A DNA stretch of 64,000 nucleotides from Thermicanus aegyptius DSM 12793 (lineage in GTDB: Bacteria; Bacillota; Bacilli; Thermicanales; Thermicanaceae), in assembly GCF_000510645.1 (NCBI RefSeq), contig NZ_KI783301.1, forward strand, positions 1,960,420 to 2,024,419. Reading direction: 5' to 3'. The translations under genes were made by a program, and so were the position numbers. Below the pieces are notes generated by a model that saw nothing but the letters and a program-made list of their open reading frames with translations, was not told the DNA's origin and did no database searches. This document shows positions 1-9,036 of this stretch, one piece after another (the first letter of the stretch is position 1; the number at the start of each line of letters is the position of its first letter).

Positions 1-1479
1 ACGAGCCTGAATCAAATCCAGATCAACTGGCTCTTCTTTTTCGAAGGTATCTACATAACGTGGGATATTGAGGTTATAATTGTTTTGTCGAATATCCGCT
101 AGCGATACTGCATTGGAGTACTTTTCAATGGTCTGACGTGTCTTATAGGTTTCTACAATCTTCTCAACATCTTCGTCACGCAAGCGGTTCTGGTTCTTCC
201 CTTTCTCAAAATCGTTGGAAGCATCAATGAACAGAATATTATCATTCGCTTCTCGGCATTTTTTGAACACCAAAATGCATGTTGGAATCGTTGTCCCGAA
301 GAAGATATTGGCAGGTAAACCAATCACCGCATCCAAGTAGTTCTTCTCTTCAATCAAGTATTTGCGAATAACCCCTTCAGCCGCGCCGCGAAACAATACC
401 CCGTGAGGAAGGACAACTGCCATTGTTCCATTATCGTCAAGGTGGTGAATCATATGTTGAACAAAGGCGAAATCAGCTTTGGACTTGGGAGCTAGCTTAC
501 CATAAGCACTGAAACGCTCGTCTTGCAGGAACTTCTCATCCGCACTCCATTTAGCAGAGTAGGGGGGATTCGCTACTACAGCTTCGAAGCGCATACCAAG
601 ATGTCGCGGCTCCTCTAAACTATCAGCATTCTGGATGTCAAAATTATGGTAAGACACACCATGCAAAAGCATGTTCATTCGAGCCAAGTTATAAGTAGTT
701 GAGGTTTTCTCTTGCCCGTAAAACTTCCGTACATTCGCTTCTTTGGCAACCCTCAAGAGCAATGACCCCGAACCACAAGTCGGGTCATACACATTTCTCA
801 AATCCTTCTTCCCCAATGTCACTATCTTGGCAATGATTTTTGAAACCTGTGGTGGAGTATAGAACTCACCAGCTTTTTTACCCGCATTAGCTGCAAATTG
901 CCCAATCAAATACTCATATGCGTCTCCCAAAACATCTATGTCCGCATCATTATGCATGAAAGGAATGTCATTAATATTAACCATGACCTTAGCGATCAGC
1001 TTGGAACGAGACTTAACATCACGACCCAATTTTGAGGAACTCAAATCCATATCATCGAACAGATTTTGGAAGTCTTCCTGACTCGCCGCTCCAAGGGTTG
1101 ATTCGGTTACTTTGTTAATTGCTTTCTGTAACATTTCAATGTCAAACTTACCTTGCTCACCTTTACGAATTTCTTCAATCATACTCGAAAACAGGTAATC
1201 GGGCTCGATGACGTAACCTATTTCCTGAATGAGTTGATCTTTTAAGGCGTCACGGTAAGTTTGATCCTTCCAAGCATCCCTGAAAGAAATATTATCTTTT
1301 TCAAGCAGCATGTTAACCCGATCCTCAGTTTTGTCCGATAAGTAACGATAAAAGATCAACCCGAGAATATAGTTTTTGAACTCATAAGCTTCAAGTTGAC
1401 CTCGAAGATCATTCGCCATATCCCAAAGCTTCTTATGTAATTCGGCTTGTTGATGACGCTGCAACTCAGTCGTTGTCAT
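1..1479 (-). CDS. hsdM: Type I restriction-modification methyltransferase subunit HsdM (3' end outside window)
   Basis: N6-adenine methyltransferase subunit of a type I restriction enzyme, which also forms the core on which HsdS and HsdR assemble. The 493 visible residues contain the HsdM N-terminal helical domain, then the SAM-binding motif DPTCGSGS at about 232-239 and the catalytic NPPY at 304-307. The ATG at 1479 overlaps the stop of the upstream half-size HsdS gene in an ATGA arrangement, so the two are probably translationally coupled. The frame is open to the window edge, so the C-terminus is not seen. A full-length HsdS may lie beyond it, because the only S gene in view is half-size. 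Subunit identity is sure; the recognition sequence cannot be read. Confidence 0.95.
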   Translation of the reverse strand, partial: MTTTELQRHQQAELHKKLWDMANDLRGQLEAYEFKNYILGLIFYRYLSDKTEDRVNMLLEKDNISFRDAWKDQTYRDALKDQLIQEIGYVIEPDYLFSSMIEEIRKGEQGKFDIEMLQKAINKVTESTLGAASQEDFQNLFDDMDLSSSKLGRDVKSRSKLIAKVMVNINDIPFMHNDADIDVLGDAYEYLIGQFAANAGKKAGEFYTPPQVSKIIAKIVTLGKKDLRNVYDPTCGSGSLLLRVAKEANVRKFYGQEKTSTTYNLARMNMLLHGVSYHNFDIQNADSLEEPRHLGMRFEAVVANPPYSAKWSADEKFLQDERFSAYGKLAPKSKADFAFVQHMIHHLDDNGTMAVVLPHGVLFRGAAEGVIRKYLIEEKNYLDAVIGLPANIFFGTTIPTCILVFKKCREANDNILFIDASNDFEKGKNQNRLRDEDVEKIVETYKTRQTIEKYSNAVSLADIRQNNYNLNIPRYVDTFEKEEPVDLDLIQAR

Positions 1480-2066
1480 CTGCTTTCCTCCTCTAGATAC
1501 CCCATTAGTAACTGTTTGATATACTGCTGTTCCCATACCATTCTCTCCTGAAGTAGTCGATTTTTTCGGTGTAATAATCTGTGGATAATACCAATCTTCA
1601 TTTGAACGTCCATAGGTGGCAAAATAATATCTAAAGTCCTAAGCATTTGAATTGATAAGGCTGTTACACTCGAGCCTTGCGTGGCGATCTTTAATTGCCT
1701 GCGACAATCTGGATGCTCGTTAATAAACCACTCCAGATAATCAGGGTGCAACTCGCTTGAAGGTTCAATAATCGCAAAGTTTGATGGAATCAGTTTGCCA
1801 ACATGCTCCTGTTGTAACGCCACTGCCCTTTGTCCAGTCAAACTGATTAAGACTAACCCCTCTTTGGCAAGCGGTAAAGACCCTAAACGATCCTTAGCAA
1901 CATGAATATCTTGCTGGTATTCTGACGATATTGGATCAGGACTCAACCACTCATTCATTTCCTTCAACGTGTAGACTGGAAGCTTGACTGCTTCCATTGA
2001 AGGCGATGTCTGGATACGAGATAGAAACACCCCTTGCACTACCGATGCACATTGTTCTAAATTCAA
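1476..2066 (-). CDS. Half-size type I restriction specificity subunit (HsdS-like)
   Basis: A 196-residue protein with one target-recognition-like domain (about 20-150) followed by a C-terminal helix (about 160-190) like the conserved spacer helix of HsdS. Typical HsdS proteins are about 400 residues with two such halves, so this is one half. The motif LPPMDVQMKIGIIHRLLHRKN marks the boundary typical of HsdS domains (conserved hydrophobic, Pro-Pro, then helix). It sits between hsdR and hsdM. A GGGGAGGG ribosome site precedes the ATG. It could dimerise to replace a full HsdS, or work beside another S gene outside the window. Family call is good; whether it is functional alone is inference. Confidence 0.75.
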   Translation of the reverse strand: MNLEQCASVVQGVFLSRIQTSPSMEAVKLPVYTLKEMNEWLSPDPISSEYQQDIHVAKDRLGSLPLAKEGLVLISLTGQRAVALQQEHVGKLIPSNFAIIEPSSELHPDYLEWFINEHPDCRRQLKIATQGSSVTALSIQMLRTLDIILPPMDVQMKIGIIHRLLHRKNRLLQERMVWEQQYIKQLLMGYLEEESR

Positions 2067-2082
2067 ACCAGCCCTCCCCTTT

Positions 2083-2100
2083 GCTATTTAAGTAAATAGC
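2083..2100. promoter_or_regulatory. Palindromic operator-like site, copy 1
   Basis: GCTATTT-N4-AAATAGC, a perfect 7-4-7 inverted repeat between hsdR and the half-size hsdS. It ends just upstream of the hsdS ribosome-binding site. A second copy lies exactly 75 bp away. The pair brackets a possible internal promoter (TATAAT-like sequence near 2119-2126) and a terminator, so a regulator could control hsdS-hsdM separately from hsdR. The binding protein is unknown. Confidence 0.6.
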
Positions 2101-2124
2101 ATCAATTCAAACATCTCCATTATA

Positions 2125-2160
2125 ATAAAAAACAGTAGAAAAGGCAATTCCTTTTCTGCT
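2125..2160 (-). terminator. Intra-operon hairpin with T-run after hsdR
   Basis: Read leftward, an 11-bp stem (arms 2150-2160 and 2134-2144, one G:T pair) is followed by a run of six T residues. It lies between hsdR and the specificity gene, so it could attenuate read-through from hsdR into hsdS-hsdM. Confidence 0.55.
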
Positions 2161-2175
2161 ATTTCTCCAAATAGC
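2158..2175. promoter_or_regulatory. Palindromic operator-like site, copy 2
   Basis: Second GCTATTT-N4-AAATAGC palindrome, with a different 4-base spacer, ending just before the hsdR stop codon. Both copies are followed on the + strand by ATCA, which extends the similarity beyond the palindrome. Confidence 0.6.
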
Positions 2176-2176
2176 A

Positions 2177-4930
2177 TCATGAAAATCGTTTGGTATGTTC
2201 AGTGATGAATTCAATAATCCGTTGAATCATCGCTCGCTTTTGAAGGAAGGGGAGCTTGACTGCATCACTGATCTCTTGTTGATTCACAATCCCACAATAC
2301 TCATATTCCTGCACAAAGCCTTGGATCTCTTCAGGTGATAACCCCACTTCATCAGCGAATGCCTCAATTTCCTTCATACGTTCTTCCTGCTCAAAAGCAT
2401 TATAGTTATCATCGACTGAATCAGCATTGGTTAAGGTCGGTACAACTTTCCTCAAGAAGTCCTTCAGCAAGTTTGCCTTGAGACGGAGTTGCTCATTATC
2501 CGCCCGATCAATCTCAGCCTCAATGTCCTTTATCGACTTGTCTCGCTCTTCCTGATTATCGAAATCGATATTGCGGATCAAATTCATAATATAGCTTACA
2601 TTGATCCGGTCGGTATGCATCAACTCGATCAGGAAGTCCACATTCGCTAAGATTGATTCTTTACCCCCGCCGCGCTTAACTTCGTCATAAATACGAAGAT
2701 ACTTGCTCCTGTAGTCCTGGTACTCCTGTTCGGTAATACCCAGTCGCGCTGGATCGAATTCAAACTCGGTAAACGTTTGTAATCGGGTCAACAGTTTGGT
2801 TAGATCTCGAAAGCTAATAACAAACTCCTGTTTTTCTTCCTCTCGCTCCAAAGTATCTACTATTGCAGGTGTAGAAGCGAGAGCTTTTACTTTCGCCAAC
2901 GCTGCTCTAAACATTTGAAGGTACTCTTCATAACTTTTCATTAAAACGTCATCAACATTGTCTGTCTTCGAGAATAATTTAATCGCTTCATCCGTATCTT
3001 CCTTCAAGTTACGGAAACAGACGATATTACCATAAGGCTTAGTCGCTTTCTCCGTCCGATTGGTACGGGAGAAGGCTTGAATCAAATTATGATACTTCAA
3101 GAAACGATCAATGTAGAGAATATTCAAGGTTTTGCTGTCGAATCCTGTCAAAAAGATGTTGACCACCAACAGAATATCGATTTGAGCAGTTTTGACTCGC
3201 TTCGAAACATCGGCAAAATACCCCTGAAACTTATCTGTAGAGAAATTGGTACCGAACATAGCATTGTAGTCCTTGATAATACGTTCAAGACTATCCCGCG
3301 AATGCTCGTCTTGTCCGTCACCCTCACTATCTTCATTCTGACCATAAGTGAAAATAGCAGCAATCTTGAAATTATGAGACAACGATTTGAAAGTGTCGTA
3401 ATACTTGATCAGCATTGGAATGCTGTCAACAGTAAATAACCCCGTATACCCCTTACTTCGAGACTTCCGATCATGGTGGGTGATGATATGTTCGGCAATC
3501 ATACGGATACGATCATCGTGCATCCAAACTTCATCGGTCAAAATGCCTTTTACACGGGTTTGATCCCTTTCATCAATCGAGACATCAACCGTTTGGATAT
3601 ACTCCACCGAAAACCCCAAGACATTACCATCATGAATAGCATCCTTAATCAAATACGTATGTAAGCACTTCTCGAAAATATCGGCAGTTACCCGACCATC
3701 TTGACTTTTATTCACTTCGAACAGAGGTGTCCCCGTGAAACCAAAGTATTGAGCTTCTTTGAAATGCTTATTGATCAAAGTATGCATCTTACCGAATTGA
3801 CTACGGTGACATTCATCAATGATAAAAACAACCCGTTCATGCTGATACGGCTTCATGATGTGCTCATAACGTGGATTTTTAATAGCGTTCGCCATCTTTT
3901 GAATCGTAGTAACGATCAACGGCTTCGTTAAGTCCGAAATTTGTGCCACCAGTTTGTCCGTATCATCCGTCATATCTACTGAACCGGGTTCAAACTTGTT
4001 AAATTCAGCAAGGGTTTGGCTGTCCAAGTCCTTGCGGTCAACGAGGAAGAAAACCTTCTTGATATGCGGTTCATTAGCAAGAATCTGACTCGCCTTAAAT
4101 GAAGTTAACGTCTTACCGCTACCAGTGGTGTGCCAGATATAACCGTTGTTCTTGGTTTCTAAAGCCCGCTTAATAAGTGCTTCAACAGCATAAACCTGGT
4201 AGGGGCGCATAACCATTAACAACTTTTCGGTCTCATTCAATACCATGTATCGAGCGATCATCTTCGCGATGTGACATCTTTCCAAAAAGCTGGCTGCAAA
4301 ATCACTTAGATTCGTGATGCGATTGTTTTCTGCATCCGACCAAAAGAAGGTATGCGAAAACAGGATGTCACCATCCGAGTTGGCAAAATATTTTGTATCA
4401 ACCCCATTACTGACAACAAATATCTGGAGATAACGATATAACCCCTTAAAGGAATGTTTTCGATACCGTTGGATCTGATTGAACGCTTCTTTAAAGTCTA
4501 AGCCGCGGCGCTTTAATTCAATTTGAACCACAGGTAAGCCGTTTATAAGGATAGTCACATCATAACGATTTTTATATTTGCCTTCAACAGTGGTCTGATT
4601 AGTGACCTGAAAAATATTCTTACACCATTCACGAGTATTCATTAACTCGAGATAAACTTCAGTTCCATCATCTCTTTGGAATACTTGCTTATCCCTAAGA
4701 ATCTTCGCGGACTCAAAAATACTCTTACCGTCAATCTGTGTTAGGAACCGGCTAAACTCCGAGTCGGTTAACGGTTGTCCATTCAGTTTTTTCTCATTGA
4801 ACCTGTTCAATTGCTGTTTAAAGTTTTCGAGAATCGAATCATAGTCATTTAGGGTCACTCGCTCGTATCCTTGACGAACAAGTTGCTCAATTAAATTCTT
4901 CTCCAGTTGGGCTTCCGATTGATAGGACAA
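2177..4930 (-). CDS. hsdR: Type I restriction enzyme motor/endonuclease subunit HsdR
   Basis: ATP-dependent translocase and endonuclease subunit that cuts unmethylated foreign DNA. The 917 residues show the N-terminal PD-(D/E)xK nuclease (D124, then E138-x-K140), a superfamily 2 helicase Walker A TGSGKT at 269-274, DECH at 372-375, a TGTP motif shortly after, and a late helicase motif with SRTNRT. The C-terminal helical region is complete. The start is a TTG: an AAGGAGG site sits eight bases upstream and no better ATG is nearby. It is the first gene of the R-S-M cluster and is divergent from the gene at 5156. I see no frameshift or missing catalytic residue. Confidence 0.95.
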   Translation of the reverse strand: MSYQSEAQLEKNLIEQLVRQGYERVTLNDYDSILENFKQQLNRFNEKKLNGQPLTDSEFSRFLTQIDGKSIFESAKILRDKQVFQRDDGTEVYLELMNTREWCKNIFQVTNQTTVEGKYKNRYDVTILINGLPVVQIELKRRGLDFKEAFNQIQRYRKHSFKGLYRYLQIFVVSNGVDTKYFANSDGDILFSHTFFWSDAENNRITNLSDFAASFLERCHIAKMIARYMVLNETEKLLMVMRPYQVYAVEALIKRALETKNNGYIWHTTGSGKTLTSFKASQILANEPHIKKVFFLVDRKDLDSQTLAEFNKFEPGSVDMTDDTDKLVAQISDLTKPLIVTTIQKMANAIKNPRYEHIMKPYQHERVVFIIDECHRSQFGKMHTLINKHFKEAQYFGFTGTPLFEVNKSQDGRVTADIFEKCLHTYLIKDAIHDGNVLGFSVEYIQTVDVSIDERDQTRVKGILTDEVWMHDDRIRMIAEHIITHHDRKSRSKGYTGLFTVDSIPMLIKYYDTFKSLSHNFKIAAIFTYGQNEDSEGDGQDEHSRDSLERIIKDYNAMFGTNFSTDKFQGYFADVSKRVKTAQIDILLVVNIFLTGFDSKTLNILYIDRFLKYHNLIQAFSRTNRTEKATKPYGNIVCFRNLKEDTDEAIKLFSKTDNVDDVLMKSYEEYLQMFRAALAKVKALASTPAIVDTLEREEEKQEFVISFRDLTKLLTRLQTFTEFEFDPARLGITEQEYQDYRSKYLRIYDEVKRGGGKESILANVDFLIELMHTDRINVSYIMNLIRNIDFDNQEERDKSIKDIEAEIDRADNEQLRLKANLLKDFLRKVVPTLTNADSVDDNYNAFEQEERMKEIEAFADEVGLSPEEIQGFVQEYEYCGIVNQQEISDAVKLPFLQKRAMIQRIIEFITEHTKRFS

Positions 4931-5089
4931 TTACAGAACCTCCTTATATGATCTATGTCCCTCTTACACAGGTTTCTTACATTATTCTACAAACGCTTCC
5001 CGGTATCCTTCAAAAGCCCAAGATTAAAGGTTATATCAGTATCCTCGCAAGCAAAAAATCGCGTTCAAATCGACCTTTCATGACACCAG

Positions 5090-5118
5090 TCTCCACTTTT
5101 CTGAAAATGTGATACAAT
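5090..5118 (+). promoter_or_regulatory. Extended -10 promoter for the gene at 5156
   Basis: TGATACAAT (5110-5118) fits an extended -10 (TG-n-TAnAAT). No good -35 is seen at the expected spacing. It lies about 37 bases upstream of the ATG in the divergent hsdR spacer. Confidence 0.45.
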
Positions 5119-5155
5119 GGTCTTACTATTCAAAGTTATTTTGAGGGTGATAACA

Positions 5156-7339
5156 ATGTCTGATAAACATGCGGATAAACTACTTCATGTTCAAAACGGG
5201 GCAATTCGCCATCTGCTATATTCTAAAGTAGACGAAAAAGACTTGATCAATCGCTACCGCACAGTTGTAAAGCGGGAAGTTAAAAAAGATCTGAAAGCTG
5301 CCATTGAGCGATTAGATAAACAAAAACTGGTGGAGCTCATAAACATCTCCCCTGAAATATCTGCATCAGATATCGAAACCTGTTTTGAAGATAATAGATA
5401 TAGCCGTCGACCAAATTTTCGGCTGTTTATTCTGCGTCCGCATAACCCTCAAGTAAACTCAGCATCTTTTATCTCCGATCATAAAAATAATTTAGGCGTT
5501 TCCAAAATGAATGAATTGCTTAAGCCAATCGTATATCCCAATGATAACGTATTTGGACTTGTCGCGATTGATCAAAACGTTATCAATCATGAAACCCTGG
5601 AAATCGCATTACAATATCAAGAGAGATACAATTATATCAACCCCGAAACAGAACAGTCCGATTTTATTTACGAATTGAAGTTCGGTTTCTTCTGGATTAA
5701 CTTTGACCAACGCTTTGTAAGCATAAGTATACCTACCGAATCCCTAGTTGGGATAATATCCAGAACCATTCAAGAAGCTTTTAACTGCTATGTATCAGCA
5801 GTGAATATTACCAAAAAGATTGTCGACAGTGTATTTAGTAAAGAAGCTATGAAACGAACCACTTTAAGCAACCCTAACCCCGATTCAAGTAAGCCAAGCA
5901 AAGTTACCTTGGCAGATAGTAATCTGGGCATTAAAGTTAGGCAATTGACTGAATTTGACGGGTATGATTCACCAAGTTCAGTTTATCAGGAAGCCATCAA
6001 CAAAGACGGTGACTTCTTCTCAACTCTTGGGGTCAATAACGACAAAGGTAAAATTTATTTAACCCGTCATTTGAAAGCCTCCGAAATGAGACATTGGGGA
6101 ATTTGGCGGATTGGTCAAATTATGAACCACCTTAACTCCATACAGGACAATGGTGAGATCGACGAAAAGTTTGAATCTTTTGATCTTAATGAAGACCCGG
6201 ATCTTGTCGCCTTCACCACCTCAAATGACGAGAAAAAAGTCATTTTGGAAGTGATTAAGGCAGTCGTTACCTGTAAGGTCAAAAAGATCGAGAGCTTCAA
6301 ACTCCACGACTTAAATGTAGATAAAATCGTAGGCTCTCTGAAGAAACATACTATTGCTCGGTTTTACCCCTATTGCGAAAGCTGCGACCACTATGCAGAT
6401 ATTACCTGTAATCACTGCGGAAACACCGATTTGTTAATGGTTTCTGTAAAGAGAGGACAAGCTCCGCAGGTCGTATGTTCATTCTGTTACACTGAACTTC
6501 AAAAAGATAACGTCCGCTGCATTATGAATCATAAGATTAGAATCGATTCCTGGTATGATGGAGTAGTGATCAACCCAAAATTAGCATTAGTCGCGCTAGC
6601 TGAAAAGATAATTAACAAATATTTTCCGGATGAAGGATTTTCACATGAAGAAGAATCCTTCTATCTTCAAAACAATGTCGTTCACTATTCTTCCAAAGTC
6701 GCATCAAAAGTCATGTTCAAAGTTAGAGAACTGCAACAGTTTAAGCCAGTTTGGGATCGGAGAATTACCCAAAAGCGCCGCGAAGAACTACATGAAGTAC
6801 TTAGTCTGCTTACTGAAAAATGTTCTAGACATAGTGTGGATGCTTGCCAAGCCTGTCAGCACGAAAAAAGTGTCCGCTGCATCATGAAGCCATTTGTAAC
6901 TTTTACAGATCATAAGTTACATCCACATCATGGACAAGAATATGGCGATATCAGCTTTACAATTCAAATGCTTGGTATGGACGATGCAGTCTTTGTTGGC
7001 ATCGCCAAAAGTTTTGAGAAAAGACCGATAAAGTCAACAGATAATAAAGGTCATGAAATACTTCAACAGTTTGTTTATAAGTGCAAAGATTCTACGGTCA
7101 ATGTTTTAGGAATTGTGGTAGCAGGGGAACTCGAGCAGGACTTTTCCGCCATATTGCAAGATCTTGCCGGAAGGTACAGAAAGAAAATCGTAATGTGGAC
7201 TTACGAGGAATTGATGTTAGTGGTCGATTTCGCAATAAGGAGCTACAGTCTATCAATCTCAGAAGTTGTAGAAGACTTGAAGGCTGATCTTGAAAAAAGG
7301 AAAAAGAAATCTTCAGAAAAGCGTAAATCTGCAAGTTAG
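5156..7339 (+). CDS. Unrecognised Cys-rich protein, possible nuclease-like C-terminus
   Basis: I do not recognise the family. The start is taken as the ATG at 5156 (GAGGGTG upstream) rather than the upstream in-frame codon at 5117, giving 727 residues. Around residues 407-445 three CxxC pairs (YCESC, CNHC, CSFC) suggest a zinc ribbon. A second Cys cluster (ACQAC, then RC) lies near 565-580. The segment after it (about 595-700) runs HGQEYGDIS, a strand, then GIAKS, then alternating strands and helices. This resembles the D...xK core of PD-(D/E)xK folds, but the usual E/Q before x-K is absent. It is divergent from hsdR and is the only large rightward gene of the element. A defence role is inferred from position only. 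Confidence 0.8.
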   Translation: MSDKHADKLLHVQNGAIRHLLYSKVDEKDLINRYRTVVKREVKKDLKAAIERLDKQKLVELINISPEISASDIETCFEDNRYSRRPNFRLFILRPHNPQVNSASFISDHKNNLGVSKMNELLKPIVYPNDNVFGLVAIDQNVINHETLEIALQYQERYNYINPETEQSDFIYELKFGFFWINFDQRFVSISIPTESLVGIISRTIQEAFNCYVSAVNITKKIVDSVFSKEAMKRTTLSNPNPDSSKPSKVTLADSNLGIKVRQLTEFDGYDSPSSVYQEAINKDGDFFSTLGVNNDKGKIYLTRHLKASEMRHWGIWRIGQIMNHLNSIQDNGEIDEKFESFDLNEDPDLVAFTTSNDEKKVILEVIKAVVTCKVKKIESFKLHDLNVDKIVGSLKKHTIARFYPYCESCDHYADITCNHCGNTDLLMVSVKRGQAPQVVCSFCYTELQKDNVRCIMNHKIRIDSWYDGVVINPKLALVALAEKIINKYFPDEGFSHEEESFYLQNNVVHYSSKVASKVMFKVRELQQFKPVWDRRITQKRREELHEVLSLLTEKCSRHSVDACQACQHEKSVRCIMKPFVTFTDHKLHPHHGQEYGDISFTIQMLGMDDAVFVGIAKSFEKRPIKSTDNKGHEILQQFVYKCKDSTVNVLGIVVAGELEQDFSAILQDLAGRYRKKIVMWTYEELMLVVDFAIRSYSLSISEVVEDLKADLEKRKKKSSEKRKSAS

Positions 7340-7358
7340 AAACTCTGTACAATGGAAT

Positions 7359-7391
7359 TGGGTCTGCAAAAGAGGATTATTTGCAGACCCA
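7359..7391. terminator. Perfect 12-bp hairpin after the 5156 gene
   Basis: Arms 7359-7370 and 7380-7391 (TGGGTCTGCAAA and its complement) with a 9-base loop. It begins 20 bases after the stop codon. There is no T-run, so termination is likely but not certain. It may serve both directions, since the WG-repeat remnant ends 43 bases further on. Confidence 0.5.
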
Positions 7392-7433
7392 AAGTTTAAA
7401 GCCCTAACCCCCCAATACTATCAATGAAAAATA

Positions 7434-8041
7434 TTACATTCTCATAAATCTCTTTGTCGGCTCCAGCCTAACATACTCTCTGTATCCCGTACCAAATACT
7501 CTTTTATTTCTAACCAGTACATAACCACTCTTTCTCAAATCCGTTATCTCCTCACCATACTTGAAGGGAGTCAATTGCTTGCCCGTTCGGTCAATGAACC
7601 CCCCACTTTCCATCGAAATTCTGCACCGCCGCTATACCATTACGAAAGTAACCTGCATTGACGTACTGGAGTGGGATGACCTCGTTCCCTTGGCGGTCGA
7701 TGAAGCCATATCTCAACGGCAGGTATGCCCCTCTGACCAATGCACGACCGTCTTGGAAAAAGCTAATCGATTAATACCCCCTTGAGAAGGGAACAACGAG
7801 ATTACCAGCTTGATCGAGGATACCGACTAAACCGAACTTGTTCTCGGTACGAATTAGACCATGTTCGATTGGGATGAAGTACTGACACTCGCAGGGGGCG
7901 ATCTCTTTTCCTTGATCATCGATCAGTCCGAAGAAATCCTGACCAAATCCGAACTCGTTGATCTGGAGTTGCTTGATGACCGTTAAGCCTTCCCTAAACT
8001 GAACAGTCGAATTGGAAAAATACTGCTGATTAGTCTTACTG
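7434..8041 (-). pseudogene. WG-repeat (KWG) protein remnant
   Basis: Read leftward, the frames encode typical WG/KWG repeats: GLIDDQGKEIAP, GLVGILDQAGNLVVPF, YGFIDRQGNEVIPL, KWG(G)FIDRTGKQLTPF. The gene is broken. A ribosome-like GGGGAGGAAG near 8045 is not followed by a start codon. An in-frame TAA occurs after LVVPFSRGY (near 7784). A frameshift at a run of six G (near 7601-7606) is needed to continue into the last repeat, which ends at the TAA at 7434. WG-repeat proteins are beta-propeller-like binding modules of unclear function. The remnant suggests decay of an older cargo gene. Confidence 0.75.
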
Positions 8042-8178
8042 TTCTTCCTCCCCGAAATGAATTATTGGATTGAGGTGCTATTTCTATTGCTATATCGATT
8101 AATTCAAGTCCCTCAATTGCATCAACTTCGCGTGAATGTCTCAAATTCCATCAAAACAACCAAATCCGGTTACACCTT

Positions 8179-8219
8179 AGTCAACAATCACACCTCAGAA
8201 TAGTGTGTGATTGTTGACT
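8179..8219. repeat. Perfect 15-bp inverted repeat in intergenic DNA
   Basis: Arms 8179-8193 and 8205-8219 (AGTCAACAATCACAC and its complement) around an 11-base loop, in the 8042-8323 spacer. No T-run follows on either strand. It could be an operator, a processing site or a weak terminator for the gene that ends at 8324. Nothing else was seen in this spacer. Confidence 0.5.
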
Positions 8220-8323
8220 TCGATCAATTTCTACTCACGTTATTTACCGATATTTTCTTGTTTAAGCTTTACCGACAATTAGACAATGATAACAAAGTAA
8301 GTTAGGTGCTAAATTTCCGTCAT

Positions 8324-8905
8324 TTAACGCTTGGAGTCTTTAAGGAAATCCATCAAATTTGAACTCATCACTGAATGTTTAAGGATCTTACCCTTGCAAG
8401 CATCGGTTAGGATCTTATAAAAGTAAGCGATGATTTGCTGACTATTTATCCGAAACTTACCTTTCGGATTTTCAAACTGCATAATGTTGGTCGGAAGGTA
8501 ATAATAGGTCAACATATCGAAATAGACATCATTAATCTGGAAAAGAGTGCTGCTGGAAACAAAGTATACCCGACAACCTGATTTTGAAAATTTCTCAACC
8601 ACCATTTTATCTTGTTCAGAAAGAAAGTCATGATCAACCCCATATTCATCAACATGCAATTTGCCCGGCATACCTTTCTTAAAACCTTCAACGAAAAAGT
8701 CATCCAGACCCATGACCTTCATAATGCCTACTGCCAGTTCTTTACTAAGATTTTCTCCAATTTTCTTTAACTGTGCCTTGGACGGGTATTGTGGTACAGT
8801 GTCCAGATAGTCGATCAGATTAAGTAACACTTGATACATCCGCTTGTACTCTGGCTGTAACTTCTCGGCATTGATATTTCTCAAATCGTTAAAAATAGCT
8901 TCCAT
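8324..8905 (-). CDS. Hypothetical protein, 193 aa
   Basis: Family not recognised. The ATG has a strong AGGAGG seven to eight bases upstream. The protein is soluble, helical at the N-terminus (about 1-70) and rich in aromatic residues in the second half, with a YFDMLTYYYLP stretch near 130-140. No signal peptide or membrane segment is present. It is leftward like the rest of the element and is isolated from its neighbours by spacers of more than 100 bases. Codon use looks coding throughout. Confidence 0.75.
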   Translation of the reverse strand: MEAIFNDLRNINAEKLQPEYKRMYQVLLNLIDYLDTVPQYPSKAQLKKIGENLSKELAVGIMKVMGLDDFFVEGFKKGMPGKLHVDEYGVDHDFLSEQDKMVVEKFSKSGCRVYFVSSSTLFQINDVYFDMLTYYYLPTNIMQFENPKGKFRINSQQIIAYFYKILTDACKGKILKHSVMSSNLMDFLKDSKR

Positions 8906-8996
8906 TTGTTTTCCTCCTCGGGATAGTAGTTGCCGTTACAGGCACATCTTTATATCTCGACCTCTTAAAACAACTCAATCCGGCACTTTCAGGTGA

Positions 8997-9024
8997 GCTA
9001 ACTGCCTCGAAAAAGGCAGTTAGC
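8997..9024 (-). terminator. Hairpin after the 9037 gene
   Basis: GCTAACTGCCT paired with its complement AGGCAGTTAGC around a 6-base loop, 12 bases beyond the stop codon at 9037. An 11-bp perfect stem without a downstream T-run, placed as a terminator would be. Confidence 0.5.
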
Positions 9025-9036
9025 CCCTAACCCTAG

